DNA of 64,000 nucleotides. Source: Bradyrhizobium paxllaeri. GTDB taxonomy: Bacteria > Pseudomonadota > Alphaproteobacteria > Rhizobiales > Xanthobacteraceae. A model generated the notes under the pieces. It was not told the origin of the DNA and did no database searches. It saw only the letters and a program-made list of their open reading frames with translations. A program made the translations under genes and the position numbers. This document shows, one piece after another, positions 1 to 9,697 of this stretch (position 1 is the first letter of the stretch; each line of letters starts with the position of its first letter). The DNA lies in contig NZ_CP042968.1 of assembly GCF_001693515.2 (NCBI RefSeq), forward strand, positions 248,001 to 312,000. The letters are read 5' to 3'.

Positions 1-434
1 TTGCCGCGCTGTCCGATCCGACCCGTCGTGCGCTGCTGGCGCGGCTGGGGGATCGCGAAAGTCTGTCGATCAGCGAACTGGCGCAGCCGTTTTCGATGTC
101 GCTGCCCGCGATCATGAAGCATCTCGATGTGCTGTCGGACGCCGGCCTGATCGCGCGCGAGAAGACCGGCCGCACGGTCGCGTGCCAGCTGACCGCGCAG
201 CCGATGGAGCAGGCGATGGAATGGCTCAATCGCTACCAGCGCTTCTGGTCCGACGCTCTCGACCGCCTTGCCGCTTTTGTGGAGGAAGATCCATGGCCAC
301 CCAGTCAAGCCTTGCCAAGCACGATACCATCAGCGACGCCGAGCTCGCCGCGCGGCCCAGTCTCACGCTCACGCGCCGGCTCAACGCGGCGCCCGAAAAG
401 GTCTACGCCGCGTGGGCCGACCCGGAAAAGCTAG
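1..434 (+). CDS. ArsR-family winged-helix transcriptional regulator, 5' partial
   Basis: The gene enters from the left edge, so its start is missing. The visible reading frame opens with an ArsR signature (SDPTRRALLARLGD), followed by a helix-turn-helix segment (SISELAQPFSMSLPAIMKHL) and the wing (LIAREKTGRTVACQL). No metal-binding Cys pair is visible, which fits the ArsR subgroup paired with SRPBCC proteins. It probably represses its own operon with the two genes downstream. The frame runs about 140 bp into the next gene. Its last 50 or so residues are Ser/Pro/Arg-rich and unlike the family, so the tail is either a real overlapping extension or the product of a lost stop codon. Confidence 0.88.
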   Translation, partial: AALSDPTRRALLARLGDRESLSISELAQPFSMSLPAIMKHLDVLSDAGLIAREKTGRTVACQLTAQPMEQAMEWLNRYQRFWSDALDRLAAFVEEDPWPPSQALPSTIPSATPSSPRGPVSRSRAGSTRRPKRSTPRGPTRKS

Positions 435-775
435 TGCAATGGTTCGGGCCGGCCTCGGTAGAGGAGGGCTCCGTGAAGGCCGACAGCGACCTGCGCGTCG
501 GCGGCCGCTACCGCATCAGCTTCAATGCCAACGGCAATTATAACGAAGTCGGCGGCGTCTATCGCGAGGTCGTGCCGAACCAGCGGCTGGTGTTTAGCTG
601 GGCGTGGCATTCGACGCCGGAGCGGGAATCGCTGGTGACAATTTCGATCAAGCCGGAAGGCCGCGGCACGCTGCTCGTCTTCAATCATGCGCAGTTCGTC
701 GATGAGAAAGCGCGCGACAGCCACGAGCGCGGATGGACGGAACTCCTCGCCAAGCTCGAAACGCATCTTGCTTAA
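293..775 (+). CDS. SRPBCC (AHSA1/START-like) domain protein
   Basis: A 160-residue protein of the Bet v1-like SRPBCC superfamily, in the AHSA1 branch named after the Hsp90 activator Aha1. The family opening is visible (LTLTRRLNAAPEKVYAAWAD, then WFGP), as are the strand DLRVGGRYRI and the C-terminal helix signature HERGWTELLAKLE. The fold forms a hydrophobic cavity, but the ligand is unknown. The ATG at 293 is chosen because GGAGGA stands 7 bp upstream; a longer frame starting at 182 would lie entirely inside the ArsR gene. The ArsR-SRPBCC pairing is a recurrent arrangement in alphaproteobacteria, so co-transcription with the regulator is likely. Confidence 0.92.
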   Translation: MATQSSLAKHDTISDAELAARPSLTLTRRLNAAPEKVYAAWADPEKLVQWFGPASVEEGSVKADSDLRVGGRYRISFNANGNYNEVGGVYREVVPNQRLVFSWAWHSTPERESLVTISIKPEGRGTLLVFNHAQFVDEKARDSHERGWTELLAKLETHLA

Positions 776-786
776 GGAGGCCGCCC

Positions 787-1521
787 ATGCAGCCGCACAG
801 CATTGTCTCTCGCGAGGAATGGATCGCCGCCCGTCAAACCCATCTCGCGCATGAGAAGGAATACACCAAGGCGCGCGAGCGCCTGAACGAGGAGCGTCGT
901 GCGCTGCCCTGGGTCAGGGTCGAGAAGAACTATTCGTTCGACGGCCCCGACGGCAAGGTGTCGTTCGGCGATCTCTTCAAGGGACGCAGTCAGCTCGTGG
1001 TGCAGCACCTGATGTTCGCACCCGACTGGAACGAGGCCTGCAAGAGCTGTTCGTTCTGGGCCGACGGGTTCGAGCGCATGATCCCGCACCTGGCCGCCCG
1101 CGACACCACGATGGTTGCGATCTCGCGCGCGCCGCTGCCAAAGCTCGCCGCATTCAAGCAGCGGATGGGCTGGACCTTCGACTGGCTGTCGTCCGGCGGC
1201 AACGAATTCAATTACGATTACGGCGTGTCGTTCACACAGGAGCAGATCGCGGCGGGCAGCAACTACAATTATGGAACTACGCCGTTCGGAGGCGAGGAAG
1301 CGCCCGGAATCAGCGTGTTCTATCGCGATGAAGCAGGGAACATCTTCCACACCTATTCCTGCTTCGCGCGCGGCCTCGACATGATGAACGCCGCCTACCA
1401 CTATCTCGATCTGACGCCGCTCGGGCGACACGAGGAGGGGCTGCCCTATCCGATGGACTGGGTGCGGCTACGTGACCAATACCAGCCGTCGCAGGTTCAG
1501 GCATCTTGTTGTCATAGCTGA
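787..1521 (+). CDS. DUF899 family (thioredoxin-like fold) protein
   Basis: 244 residues, typical of DUF899. This family is predicted to have a thioredoxin-like fold and is often encoded beside ArsR/AHSA1 pairs. Visible family blocks are SREEWIAARQTHLAHEKE near the N terminus, LPWVRVEKNYSFDGPDG at about residue 40, the central APDWNEACKSCSFWADGF with a C-x2-C pair, and NYDYGVSF. The biochemical role is unknown. The ATG at 787 is preceded by AAGGAGG, which overlaps the stop of the SRPBCC gene, so translation is probably coupled. It is the last gene of the ArsR operon; a palindromic repeat follows. Confidence 0.9.
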   Translation: MQPHSIVSREEWIAARQTHLAHEKEYTKARERLNEERRALPWVRVEKNYSFDGPDGKVSFGDLFKGRSQLVVQHLMFAPDWNEACKSCSFWADGFERMIPHLAARDTTMVAISRAPLPKLAAFKQRMGWTFDWLSSGGNEFNYDYGVSFTQEQIAAGSNYNYGTTPFGGEEAPGISVFYRDEAGNIFHTYSCFARGLDMMNAAYHYLDLTPLGRHEEGLPYPMDWVRLRDQYQPSQVQASCCHS

Positions 1522-1532
1522 TCGCGCCTGAC

Positions 1533-1617
1533 CGTCATTGCGAGCGAAGAGAAGCAATCCATGTCGTGGCAGAGTGGATAGATGGATTGCTTCGTCGCTT
1601 CGCTCCTCGCAATGACG
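1533..1617 (+). repeat. Extragenic palindrome, family A (CGTCATTGCGAGC type)
   Basis: An imperfect inverted repeat whose arms begin CGTCATTGCGAGCGAAG and end with its reverse complement, CTCGCAATGACG. The central part carries GCAATCCAT and its complement ATGGATTGC. Two more copies of the same family lie at 32413-32498 and 35566-35649. It sits between two same-strand genes and could fold into a long hairpin in RNA. Confidence 0.9.
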
Positions 1618-1642
1618 CCGAGAATGTGAAAAGGAATCCCGC

Positions 1643-2005
1643 ATGCCTTACGTGGATGGCTTCATCGTTGCCGTGCCGAAGAAAAATCTCGAGGCCTATA
1701 CCCGCTTGTCGAAGAAGTGCGGCAAGATCTGGCGCGAATACGGTGCGCTGGACTACCGCGAGTGGGTCGCCGATGACGTCAAGGTCGGCAAGCTCACGTC
1801 GTTTCCGCGCAGCGTAAAGCTGAAACCCGGCGAAACCGTCGTGTTCGCCTGGATCACCTACAAGTCGCGCGCCCAGCGCGACAAGATCAACTCCAAGGTG
1901 ATGAAGGATCCGCGGCTCGGCGAGATGATGGATCCCAAATCAAAGCCGCCGTTTGACGGCAAGCGGATGATCTATGGCGGCTTTGAAAGCCTGGTGAAAG
2001 TGTAG
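1643..2005 (+). CDS. DUF1428 family protein
   Basis: 120 residues matching the DUF1428 family (ferredoxin-like dimeric alpha/beta barrel fold, related to ABM/YciI-like small proteins). The opening MPYVDGFIVAVPKKN, the central WREYGALDYREW and the ending GKRMIYGGFE are family hallmarks. The function is not established. AAAAGGAATCCCGC precedes the ATG and gives a plausible ribosome site. It stands alone between a palindrome and a 339-bp gap. Confidence 0.9.
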   Translation: MPYVDGFIVAVPKKNLEAYTRLSKKCGKIWREYGALDYREWVADDVKVGKLTSFPRSVKLKPGETVVFAWITYKSRAQRDKINSKVMKDPRLGEMMDPKSKPPFDGKRMIYGGFESLVKV

Positions 2006-2344
2006 CGCGTCGAGACGACCAGCGATTTTCCGCGCGCAGGAATTGCCGACCTCGTTCCGCCGTCTCGTGCATCCGCGCGCGGCGCTCATCGTCGTCGGCA
2101 ATCGATTCAATCGGCGGCGCTGACCACGCGCTCGTCGTCGTCACACTGGCATGTCTTGGAAAGAATGATGATCGTCATTCCGCTCGGCGGGACGGTATCC
2201 GTATTTGCACGGAAGCTGCGCAAGGCAGGGTTTACCCGCGATTAATGGGCCAAAGCTATCGTTGCCGCCGTCAAGGACCCGCCCATGCGACCGACAGGTG
2301 CTGCGAGCTGAAACTCGACAACTGCCGGTGACCAAGGAAACAGA
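2006..2344. other. Intergenic region, no gene recognised
   Basis: 339 bp between the DUF1428 gene and the binding-protein gene. Short frames on both strands lack a ribosome site and family resemblance. I see no strong hairpin. The segment presumably holds the promoter for the gene at 2345, which is preceded by CAAGGAAACAG as a ribosome site. Confidence 0.6.
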
Positions 2345-3400
2345 ATGTTCTCCCGCACCAGGATGCCATCCGCGGCCACAGGCCTGCTTGGTCTCGTCGC
2401 CATTTTCTCCACGCCCGCGTCATCAGCGGAAGTGGTGTTGCGCTTCGGCTCGATCAATACCGAAAACACGCCGGCCTATGAACAGGTCCTGCTGCCGTTT
2501 GCAAAGGCGGTCGAGGAGGAGTCCGGCGGGCGCATTGAAGTGGCGCTGAAGCCGCTTGGCGGTTACGGCAAGCCCGCCGAACTGTTCACCATGGTCGAGA
2601 AGGGCGCCATCGAGATGGCGGCAACCGTGCAGGGATATCATCCCGGCCGCTTCCCGCAGTCGTCGGTGATGGAACTGCCCTTCATGTTCGATAATTCGAT
2701 CTCGGGCACTTCCGCGATGATGTCGCTGTACAAGGAAGGCTTGCTCGACAAGGACTATGCCTCGGTGAAGGTCCTTGGTCTTTATGTTCTACCGCCTTAT
2801 CCGATCTTCACGACCGGCAAGAAGATCCAGTCGGTGAAGGATTTCCGCGGCCTGCGCATGCGCACGCCGAGCACGACCGTCGGCGTGGCGCTGGCCAAGC
2901 TCGGCGCGGTCCCGCTCGGCATTCCCCTCAACATGATCGGCGACACCATCGCCAGCGGCTATGTCGATGCCATCGCCTATGGCTGGGATTCCACGACCAC
3001 CACCAAGGGCGCGGCTGGAAAGTTTCTGGCCGACCAGTTGAAGGTCGTGATCGACGCGCGGCTGGCCGCGCCGGCGCTGATGATCGTCATGAACCGCGCC
3101 GCGTGGGAATCGATGCCGGCCGATCTGAAGAAGATTATCGAAAAACACTCTTCCGACATCGCGATGGGCAGCGCGCGCATCCGCGAGGCGCAGGAAGCCG
3201 TCACCAAGAAGAAGCTGCAGAGCGATCCGCGCTTCACGGCGCTGGCCTTCAGCGACGGGCAGCGCGCCGAACTGCAGCGGGTGACCGCGCCGGCTGTGGT
3301 CGAGTGGAAGGCCAACATGGCGAAGCTCGGCATTGACGGCGAGCGGCTCTACACCCGCGCCCGCGAATTGATCCAGCAATACAAGGTTGCCACCAAGTAA
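2345..3400 (+). CDS. TRAP transporter substrate-binding protein (DctP family), orphan
   Basis: 351 residues with a signal peptide (hydrophobic run ending near the ASSAEV cleavage region) and a DctP/TAXI-type periplasmic binding fold. Visible blocks are [20 protein letters not shown], the mid-protein [13 protein letters not shown] containing the Arg normally used to bind the ligand carboxylate, and [10 protein letters not shown]. Such proteins capture organic acids in the periplasm for DctQ/DctM permeases. No dctQ or dctM gene is present here. Instead the stop codon is 35 bp from the GTG of a chemoreceptor gene on the same strand, so the two are probably co-transcribed and the protein may present ligand to the chemoreceptor. 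The ligand is unknown. Confidence 0.9.
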   Translation: MFSRTRMPSAATGLLGLVAIFSTPASSAEVVLRFGSINTENTPAYEQVLLPFAKAVEEESGGRIEVALKPLGGYGKPAELFTMVEKGAIEMAATVQGYHPGRFPQSSVMELPFMFDNSISGTSAMMSLYKEGLLDKDYASVKVLGLYVLPPYPIFTTGKKIQSVKDFRGLRMRTPSTTVGVALAKLGAVPLGIPLNMIGDTIASGYVDAIAYGWDSTTTTKGAAGKFLADQLKVVIDARLAAPALMIVMNRAAWESMPADLKKIIEKHSSDIAMGSARIREAQEAVTKKKLQSDPRFTALAFSDGQRAELQRVTAPAVVEWKANMAKLGIDGERLYTRARELIQQYKVATK

Positions 3401-3435
3401 TAACAAGCCGCACTCAAGAATTGAGGAAACAGACT

Positions 3436-5562
3436 GTGACATCAGCTCGCAAACTCGGCATCCGGGCCAAGCTTTTCTTCGCTTTCGCCGCGGTATCGGG
3501 AACCACCGTGATCGCCGGCGCCGCCGCCTGGCTGATGTTCTCGCAGGTTCGCGATCTCTTCCACGGTGTCGCTGGTCGCAACATTCCGGAGATCGTCGAA
3601 ACGCTGGGATTGCAGACGGATACCCAGGCGCTGGCCGGCTCCGCCCCGACCTTGCTGGCGGCAAAATCGCAGGCGCAGCGGCAACAGGAAATGACCGCGC
3701 TGAAGGCGCGTCAGGAAGGCATCGCCAGGCGACTCGACGAGATCGCTCGCACCCAATCCGATCGCGACGCGATCGATCGGCTGAAGAAGCTGATTGCGGC
3801 AATGAACACCAAGCTCGCCGCGCTTGACGGGGCGGTTGACGATCGCCTCAAGCTCAGCGCCCGCGGCGAAGAGATCGTGAAGGCGGCCCAGAACACCCAG
3901 ACCAAGCTCAATGACGTGCTGTTGCCGGCCGGCGAAAAGGCCCAGGCTGATATCACCATGGTGTCGATGACCCTTGGCGGTGACGCCAACCAGACCATGA
4001 TGACGCTGCTCAAGCTGGTTTCGACCCAGGTGCCGGTGTCACAGGGCTTTGCCGACCTGGTCGGCTTCGTCAATCTGGCATCGAGTCTCCTGGACCGCGC
4101 GGCGGTCGCGCCGAATGCCGACAGCGTCACGGCGCTGGAAAAGAACTTCAAGGCGATGTCGGCCAAGGTCGAGGAGAAGCTCGATATCGTCAACACCCTG
4201 CAACCGACCGAGGGCCTGCCCAAAGCGGGGGAAGCCTGGCTGAAGCTCGGCTCGGGCGAGACGATCTTCGAGGCGCGCCGCAAGGAGCTCGCTGCCAGTC
4301 AGCTCGGTCAAAAGCTGCTGGACGAGACGCGCGGCTTGACCGGCGACCTTGCAAAGGAAGTCACCGCGCAGGTCAAGGCCGTCACCAACAAGACCAAGGA
4401 AGCCACCGACCGTTCCGACGAGGCCATCGGTTTTGGCACCTCCGTGATGCTGATGATCGCGGCGATCAGCGTCGCCGGCGCCGCCTTGTTCGTCTGGTTC
4501 TATATCGGCCGTAATCTGGTGGCGCGTCTGGTCGGCCTGGAGAAGACCATGACGCGGCTCGCCGGCGGTGACCTCGCCGCCGAAGTCGACACCAGGCGTG
4601 GTGGCGATGAGATCGGCCAGATGGCGGAAGCGCTGTCGGTGTTCCGCGAAGGCATCGTGCAGGCCAACGCCGCCGCGGCCGAAAAGGCCGCCGAGCAGGA
4701 GGCGAAGCAGCGGCAGGCCGCGTTGATCGACCAGTTGACGCGCGAGTTCAATGACGGTGCGACCAGCGCGCTGGCCGCGGTGTCCAATGCCGCCTCGCGC
4801 ATGAAGGGGTCGGCGGAAAAGATGTCACAGGTCGCCGCGCAGGCCAAGGAACAGACCGGCGCCGTCGCATCGGCTTCCGAGCAGGCTGCCGCCAATGTCC
4901 AGACCGTGGCATCCGCCACCGAAGAGCTTTCGAGCTCGATCAGCGAGATTTCCCGGCAGGTCGGCGAATCCACCCGGATCGCGGCCCAGGCGGTGGAGCA
5001 GGTGGCGAAGAGCGAAGTCACGGTCACCGAGCTTGCCAACGCGGCCAATCGCATCGGCGAAGTGGTCGGCCTGATCAACACGATTGCAGCGCAGACCAAC
5101 CTGTTGGCGCTTAATGCGACCATCGAGGCCGCGCGCGCCGGCGAGGCCGGCAAGGGCTTTGCCGTCGTTGCCTCCGAGGTCAAGAGCCTTGCCACGCAAA
5201 CGGCGCGCGCTACCGAAGGCATCACCGCGCAGGTCTCCGCCATTCAGGGCTCGACCCAGGAAGCGGTCGATACCATCAAGGGCATCGGTCAGATCATCGA
5301 CAAGATGTCGGAGATCGCCACCACAGTCGCTGCCGCGGTCGAAGAGCAGGGCGCGGCGACGGCGGAGATCGCCCGCAACATCCAGCAGGCCGCCTCCGGC
5401 ACGCAGAATGTCTCAAACAACATCGTCGGCGTCTCGAATGCGGCCAACCAGACCGGCGAGACGGCGTCCGACGTTCTGGAATCCTCCGACGGCCTCGCGG
5501 CAGAGTCGGAGGCGCTCAGCAACGAGGTCGGCCGCTTCCTCGCCCGCATCAAGGCAGCGTAA
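3436..5562 (+). CDS. Methyl-accepting chemotaxis protein, large periplasmic sensor
   Basis: About 708 residues. The first TM segment ([20 protein letters not shown]) is near residues 14-35. A long, mostly helical periplasmic region of about 300 residues follows, with a second TM at about 335-357, HAMP at about 358-412, and a cytoplasmic signalling domain with the hairpin tip [20 protein letters not shown] near 549. The helical sensor resembles helical-bundle/HBM-type sensors but I cannot assign it. There is no C-terminal NWETF-type pentapeptide. I prefer the GTG at 3436, which has GAGGAAA upstream; the in-frame TTG at 3421 overlaps that site. It is likely in an operon with the DctP-like gene. 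Confidence 0.93.
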   Translation: MTSARKLGIRAKLFFAFAAVSGTTVIAGAAAWLMFSQVRDLFHGVAGRNIPEIVETLGLQTDTQALAGSAPTLLAAKSQAQRQQEMTALKARQEGIARRLDEIARTQSDRDAIDRLKKLIAAMNTKLAALDGAVDDRLKLSARGEEIVKAAQNTQTKLNDVLLPAGEKAQADITMVSMTLGGDANQTMMTLLKLVSTQVPVSQGFADLVGFVNLASSLLDRAAVAPNADSVTALEKNFKAMSAKVEEKLDIVNTLQPTEGLPKAGEAWLKLGSGETIFEARRKELAASQLGQKLLDETRGLTGDLAKEVTAQVKAVTNKTKEATDRSDEAIGFGTSVMLMIAAISVAGAALFVWFYIGRNLVARLVGLEKTMTRLAGGDLAAEVDTRRGGDEIGQMAEALSVFREGIVQANAAAAEKAAEQEAKQRQAALIDQLTREFNDGATSALAAVSNAASRMKGSAEKMSQVAAQAKEQTGAVASASEQAAANVQTVASATEELSSSISEISRQVGESTRIAAQAVEQVAKSEVTVTELANAANRIGEVVGLINTIAAQTNLLALNATIEAARAGEAGKGFAVVASEVKSLATQTARATEGITAQVSAIQGSTQEAVDTIKGIGQIIDKMSEIATTVAAAVEEQGAATAEIARNIQQAASGTQNVSNNIVGVSNAANQTGETASDVLESSDGLAAESEALSNEVGRFLARIKAA

Positions 5563-5624
5563 GCAGCAAGCGCGTTGCGGCAGGCCGGGTTGACACCGGC
5601 CGCGCCGCAGCCAGACTGTCGCGC

Positions 5625-6266
5625 ATGCGCATCACCCTGATCCACGCCCTGAAACATTCGATCGTCCCGATCGAGGCTTCCTTCGCCAGGCTCTGGCCGG
5701 AGGCGCGCCTGATGAACCTGCTCGACGACAGCCTGTCGGCCGATCTGGCGCGTGACGGCGGGCTCACCGACGCCATGACCGAACGTTTTCTCCGGCTTGG
5801 GCGCTATGCGGCCGGCACCGGGTCTGACGCGATCCTGTTCACCTGCTCGGCGTTCGGCCCCTGCATCGAGGCGGTCGCGCGTGCCCACGCCCCGATGCCG
5901 GTGCTCAAGCCGAACGAGGCGATGATCGAGCAGGTGGTCGCGCGGGGTAAGAAGGTCGGATTGCTGTCGACGTTTCCACCGACGCTGGTCTCGATGCCGC
6001 CGGAGTTTCCGCCGTCGATCGAACTGGTGCCGAAACTGGCGGAAGGCGCGATGGCCGCGCTCGATCGCGGCGACCGCGCCACCCACGACCGGCTGGTCGT
6101 GGACGCGTCAAGGGATTTGCGCGACTGCGACCTGATCGCGCTCGCCCAATACAGCCTCGCGCCGGCGGCGGACGAGGTCGCCAGGGCGACGGGGCGGCCG
6201 GTCCTCACCACCCCTGACAGCGCGGTGCAGAAGCTGAAAAAGTTGCTGGGCGTCGAGGGCGGCTAG
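5625..6266 (+). CDS. Asp/Glu racemase superfamily protein
   Basis: 213 residues of the aspartate/glutamate/hydantoin racemase superfamily, which also includes arylmalonate decarboxylase and maleate isomerase. The first catalytic-Cys region is clear (ILFTCSAFGP, about residue 70), as is the second half-domain start KKVGLLSTFPPTL. The place where a second catalytic Cys would be expected reads ALAQYSLAPA, with no Cys. The protein may therefore be a one-Cys lyase or isomerase rather than a two-base racemase. The substrate is unknown. Its last 4 bp overlap the end of the convergent gene at 6263-6580. Confidence 0.82.
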   Translation: MRITLIHALKHSIVPIEASFARLWPEARLMNLLDDSLSADLARDGGLTDAMTERFLRLGRYAAGTGSDAILFTCSAFGPCIEAVARAHAPMPVLKPNEAMIEQVVARGKKVGLLSTFPPTLVSMPPEFPPSIELVPKLAEGAMAALDRGDRATHDRLVVDASRDLRDCDLIALAQYSLAPAADEVARATGRPVLTTPDSAVQKLKKLLGVEGG

Positions 6267-6580
6267 GCCTCTTTCGTCTTTGCGGCCTTTTTTGCGGGCT
6301 TCTTCGCAGCTGCCGCCGCCTCCTCGGCCGCATTCCGGATTGCCCGCGCGTAGCTGTCGGCGGTGATTGCCGCCGAGTTTTGCAGCCGCTTTGCCGCGGC
6401 CGTGCCGAGCTCCATTGTGCTCCTGGCGATCAACCGGAACTGGTCCCGCGTCTCCTTGTCCTTGGCCTTGGCCGCGCGGGCCATGATCTGGTCGCGCCGC
6501 TTCTTGACGGCGGCCATCAGGTTTTTGTTCTGCGTCTTTGCGATTTGCCGGATGAGAACGTCGAGATCGGCTTCAGCCAT
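6263..6580 (-). CDS. Hypothetical protein with histone-H1-like Lys/Ala tail
   Basis: 105 residues, no family recognised. The body is predicted to be helical and charged ([19 protein letters not shown], then [20 protein letters not shown]). The C terminus ends [18 protein letters not shown], a low-complexity tail like those of bacterial histone-H1-like or nucleoid-associated proteins. There is no signal peptide or TM segment. The gene is convergent with the racemase-family gene and transcribed away from the second chemoreceptor. DNA binding is only an inference from the tail composition. Confidence 0.75.
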   Translation of the reverse strand: MAEADLDVLIRQIAKTQNKNLMAAVKKRRDQIMARAAKAKDKETRDQFRLIARSTMELGTAAAKRLQNSAAITADSYARAIRNAAEEAAAAAKKPAKKAAKTKEA

Positions 6581-6792
6581 TATGGGTCACTCTTAGCGCA
6601 CCATGCCGTCCGCGCGGTGCGGGGATCATTGGCGCATTACGTTTGAAGGATGGGCGCCATTGTGTCGCCGCGCCGCCGTCATTTCAAGCGCCGATTCTCG
6701 CAATCGAACGCTGTGGGCCGTCCGCGCAACCCGATAACAGTCGATTAACGTTGTATTGGTACGAGTTCTCAACCAACAGGAAGAGAAACGGC

Positions 6793-8490
6793 ATGCGTAA
6801 CCTCACCGTCTACCAGCGTTTTGCGATGATCATTGCGGCGCTGACAATCGTGCTCTTTGCCGTCTCCGCCCTGCAGATCCTGGTGTTGCGCGACGCGGTG
6901 CTGGACGAGCGGCGCACCACCGTCCGCAATCTGGTCGAGGCCGCGACGAAGATTCTCGCCACCTACGAAGGCGAGGCCAAGGCCGGCCGGATCAGCCCGG
7001 ACCAGGCGCGCCAGGCAGCGTTTGCCTCGATCAGCGCCATGCGCTGGGGCGAGTACTCCGACTATATCGGCGTCTATGGCACGGGAAGCTCCGATGCCGG
7101 CGTCACCTATGTGCACGCCAATCCAAAATACATCAACGTCAATCGCTGGGAGTTCAAGGACAAGAGCGGCAAGCTCTTGATCCAGGACATCGTGCGTACC
7201 GCGCGCGCCGGCGGCGGCTTTGTCGAATATCTGGCACCCCGGTCGGCCGGTGGCGCCGAACTTCGCAAGGTCTCCTATGTCGGGTCTTTTGGCGCGGGCG
7301 ACAAGCTTCTCGCGCTGCAGGCGGGCGCCTATGTCGACGATATCGACGCCGTGGTCTTCAGCCGGATGATGTGGGCCGGAATCGCGGGCCTCGCCGGCCT
7401 GACCCTCGCGGCGCTGGTTGCGTTCTGGCTCGGCCGCGGCCTGGTCGTTCCGCTCAACAAGACCTGCGCGGCGATGGATGAACTGGCCAAGGGCAACCTT
7501 GCGGCCGACGTGCCATTCGTCGACCGGACCAATGAAATCGGCCGGATCGCGCGCAGCCTCCAGGTCTTCAAGGATCATCTGGTCGAAACCACACAACTCC
7601 GCACCGAGCAGGAAGCGATGAAGTCGCGCTCGGCCGAGGAGCGGCAGGCGGTTCTGTCCCGCATCGCCGACGATTTCGAGCGCAGCATCGGTGGCGTGAT
7701 CCGCGGCACCGCCACCGCCGCCGACGAGTTGCAGAATTCGGCCTCCTCGATGTCGACGATCGCGGTGGGGACGACGGGTCAGAGCGCGAAGGTCGCGGCC
7801 GCCGCCGAGCAGACGGCGTCGAACGTCCAGACCGTTGCAGCGTCGGCGGAAGAGCTGTCGTCGTCGATCCAGGAGATCGCGCGGCAGGTCACCCAGTCTT
7901 CGTCCATTGCCCAGAATGCGGTGGGGCAGGCTAACCGGACCGAAGCGATGGTCGGCCGGCTCGTCGAGGCCTCGCAGAAGATCGGCGAGGTCATGGCGCT
8001 GATCCAGACCATCGCGGGGCAGACCAATTTGCTGGCATTGAACGCGACCATCGAGGCCGCCCGGGCCGGCGAGGCTGGCAGGGGGTTTGCCGTCGTGGCC
8101 AACGAGGTCAAGGCGCTGTCGTCGCAGACGGCCAAGGCTACGGACGAAATCACCAGTCAGATCCAGGAAATTCGCGATGCGACCGGCTCGACCGTCAACG
8201 CAATCCGCGAGATCGGCACCACGATCGGGCAAATGAACGAAATCACAGGCTCCATTGCGGCCGCCGTCGAAGAGCAGGGCGCTGCGACCAACGAGATTGC
8301 CCGCAGCGTGCAGCAGGCGGCGCAGGGCGCCCAGGAGGTAATGCATAACATCACGGGCGTGCGCGAAGCCTCGAGCAAGGTCGATGCTGCCGCCACCCTC
8401 GTCCTGAATGCCGCCGCGCAACTGACCTCGCAGTCCGAGCAGCTCGAAACCGAAACCGGGAAATTCCTCGGCAACATCCGCGCGGCCTAA
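6793..8490 (+). CDS. Methyl-accepting chemotaxis protein with single-Cache sensor
   Basis: 565 residues. TM1 is at about 10-30. A periplasmic single-Cache domain follows at about 35-190, with the signatures [33 protein letters not shown] and [12 protein letters not shown]2 is near 192-213, HAMP at about 214-268, and the signalling tip [19 protein letters not shown] near 406. Cache domains of this type typically bind small organic acids. There is no C-terminal pentapeptide. The ATG at 6793 has AGGAAGAGAAAC just upstream; the frame extends back to 6643 but that part does not look like coding sequence. The signalling domain closely resembles that of the chemoreceptor at 3436. Confidence 0.94.
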   Translation: MRNLTVYQRFAMIIAALTIVLFAVSALQILVLRDAVLDERRTTVRNLVEAATKILATYEGEAKAGRISPDQARQAAFASISAMRWGEYSDYIGVYGTGSSDAGVTYVHANPKYINVNRWEFKDKSGKLLIQDIVRTARAGGGFVEYLAPRSAGGAELRKVSYVGSFGAGDKLLALQAGAYVDDIDAVVFSRMMWAGIAGLAGLTLAALVAFWLGRGLVVPLNKTCAAMDELAKGNLAADVPFVDRTNEIGRIARSLQVFKDHLVETTQLRTEQEAMKSRSAEERQAVLSRIADDFERSIGGVIRGTATAADELQNSASSMSTIAVGTTGQSAKVAAAAEQTASNVQTVAASAEELSSSIQEIARQVTQSSSIAQNAVGQANRTEAMVGRLVEASQKIGEVMALIQTIAGQTNLLALNATIEAARAGEAGRGFAVVANEVKALSSQTAKATDEITSQIQEIRDATGSTVNAIREIGTTIGQMNEITGSIAAAVEEQGAATNEIARSVQQAAQGAQEVMHNITGVREASSKVDAAATLVLNAAAQLTSQSEQLETETGKFLGNIRAA

Positions 8491-8548
8491 GGGCGCGCGC
8501 AGCATTTCCCGTCATGCCCGGCCAGCGATGGCCGGTCAACCACAGGCG

Positions 8549-9697
8549 TCAATTAAGCCGCGCGCCGATTCCCGTAAGCACGCGAAAATCCGGCTTGGAC
8601 TGAACCCCGTTGTGCTGGTTGATGACCGGCACGCCGACGGACACGAAGCCCGAGAAGCGATCGACGCCGACGCGCACGCCGGGCGAGAGATAGACGGTGG
8701 TGCCGCCCGAATTGGGATCGGGAATGCCGGCGATGCGCTGCTTGTCGTGCCACTCGCCATTGAGCTCCAGCACGAGATCGAGCGTGTAGGGCGTCTTCTT
8801 CATGTCGCTGTGGTCGTGATTGGCGTGATAGAGGCAGTGCTCCTGCAGCTGGTTGCGCGGCTGCATGCAGTACTCGTGCAGCTCGATCTCCTTCGCCGAG
8901 CCGGTGGCGCCGACCAGGCGATACGACACCGCGCCGCCGAACAGAAAGCGGTCGCCGAGATTGGTAATCTGCGTGCCGTTGGTGATCAGATAATATAGGC
9001 CGCTCACGTCGAACGACCAGCGACCCGCGCGCTTGGTGAAAGCGGCGCCGATCAGTCCGTCCCATGAGCCCGAGCCCGGCTGAAACTCGGCCTGGAAGAG
9101 CTGGCCGAAGGCGTCGCGCTGGCTGGTGCTGCCGGTCGGCGCCTTGAAGCCGAACAGCACGGCGGCCGATGTTCCGGTCTGCGCGTTGCTGTGGAAACGA
9201 TACTGCCCGAGCATGGTGACGTCGCCGAAGCCTGCCGAGTTGCCACGCCGGTTGACGCCGTCAGGACTCATCAGGCTGCTCATGTCGTTCGCATTCATCA
9301 TGCCCATATGGCCGCCGCTCAGCATGTCCTCGCCGACCTCGCGGATATCCGAGCGGCGCACGCCGGAGGCGCGAACGGCGACCGTCAGGTCATTCGTGAT
9401 GCCGTAGGCGACCGAAAGCGAGATGGCGTCGAGCGAGCGGAGCGAATGCGCGTGGGTGCCCCTGTTTGCTGCGGCGATCAGATCGGTATCGTTGAGCTGA
9501 CCCAGCCGGATAAACTCGTAGCGGATGGATGCAGCGAACATCCCTTCGGCAAGCGTGTCGGCCGAGATGGTGTTGATGGGGCCGCCGCTACCGGTATTGC
9601 CGCCGCCGCCGGGATGATGCGCTTCGGCGGGCGCAACGAGAAACAATATCATGGATAAAAAGATGCCGGCCGCGGGCCGTCTAAGATACGCACACAC
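8549..9697 (-). CDS. Outer-membrane beta-barrel protein with His/Cys-rich loop, possible metal transporter
   Basis: 382 residues with a signal peptide ending near APAEAHHPGGG, so the mature protein starts with His and Gly. Alternating hydrophobic strands and the ending VLTGIGARLN are typical of outer-membrane barrels. A predicted external loop near residues 265-305 contains HEYCMQPRNQLQEHC and YHANHDHSDMKK, a dense His/Cys/Met cluster suggesting metal binding. The closest general resemblance is to MetA/phenol-pathway-like 'transporter' barrels; the substrate is unproven. The start has AAGGGGGCGT just upstream and a perfect dyad about 25-43 bp upstream. The divergent neighbour is a copper chaperone, which favours copper or another soft metal. 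Confidence 0.78.
   Translation of the reverse strand: MCAYLRRPAAGIFLSMILFLVAPAEAHHPGGGGNTGSGGPINTISADTLAEGMFAASIRYEFIRLGQLNDTDLIAAANRGTHAHSLRSLDAISLSVAYGITNDLTVAVRASGVRRSDIREVGEDMLSGGHMGMMNANDMSSLMSPDGVNRRGNSAGFGDVTMLGQYRFHSNAQTGTSAAVLFGFKAPTGSTSQRDAFGQLFQAEFQPGSGSWDGLIGAAFTKRAGRWSFDVSGLYYLITNGTQITNLGDRFLFGGAVSYRLVGATGSAKEIELHEYCMQPRNQLQEHCLYHANHDHSDMKKTPYTLDLVLELNGEWHDKQRIAGIPDPNSGGTTVYLSPGVRVGVDRFSGFVSVGVPVINQHNGVQSKPDFRVLTGIGARLN

Noticed and set aside
6769..8505. A 578-codon minus-strand frame
   Set aside because: It is the antisense shadow of the Cache chemoreceptor, without a ribosome site or known domain.
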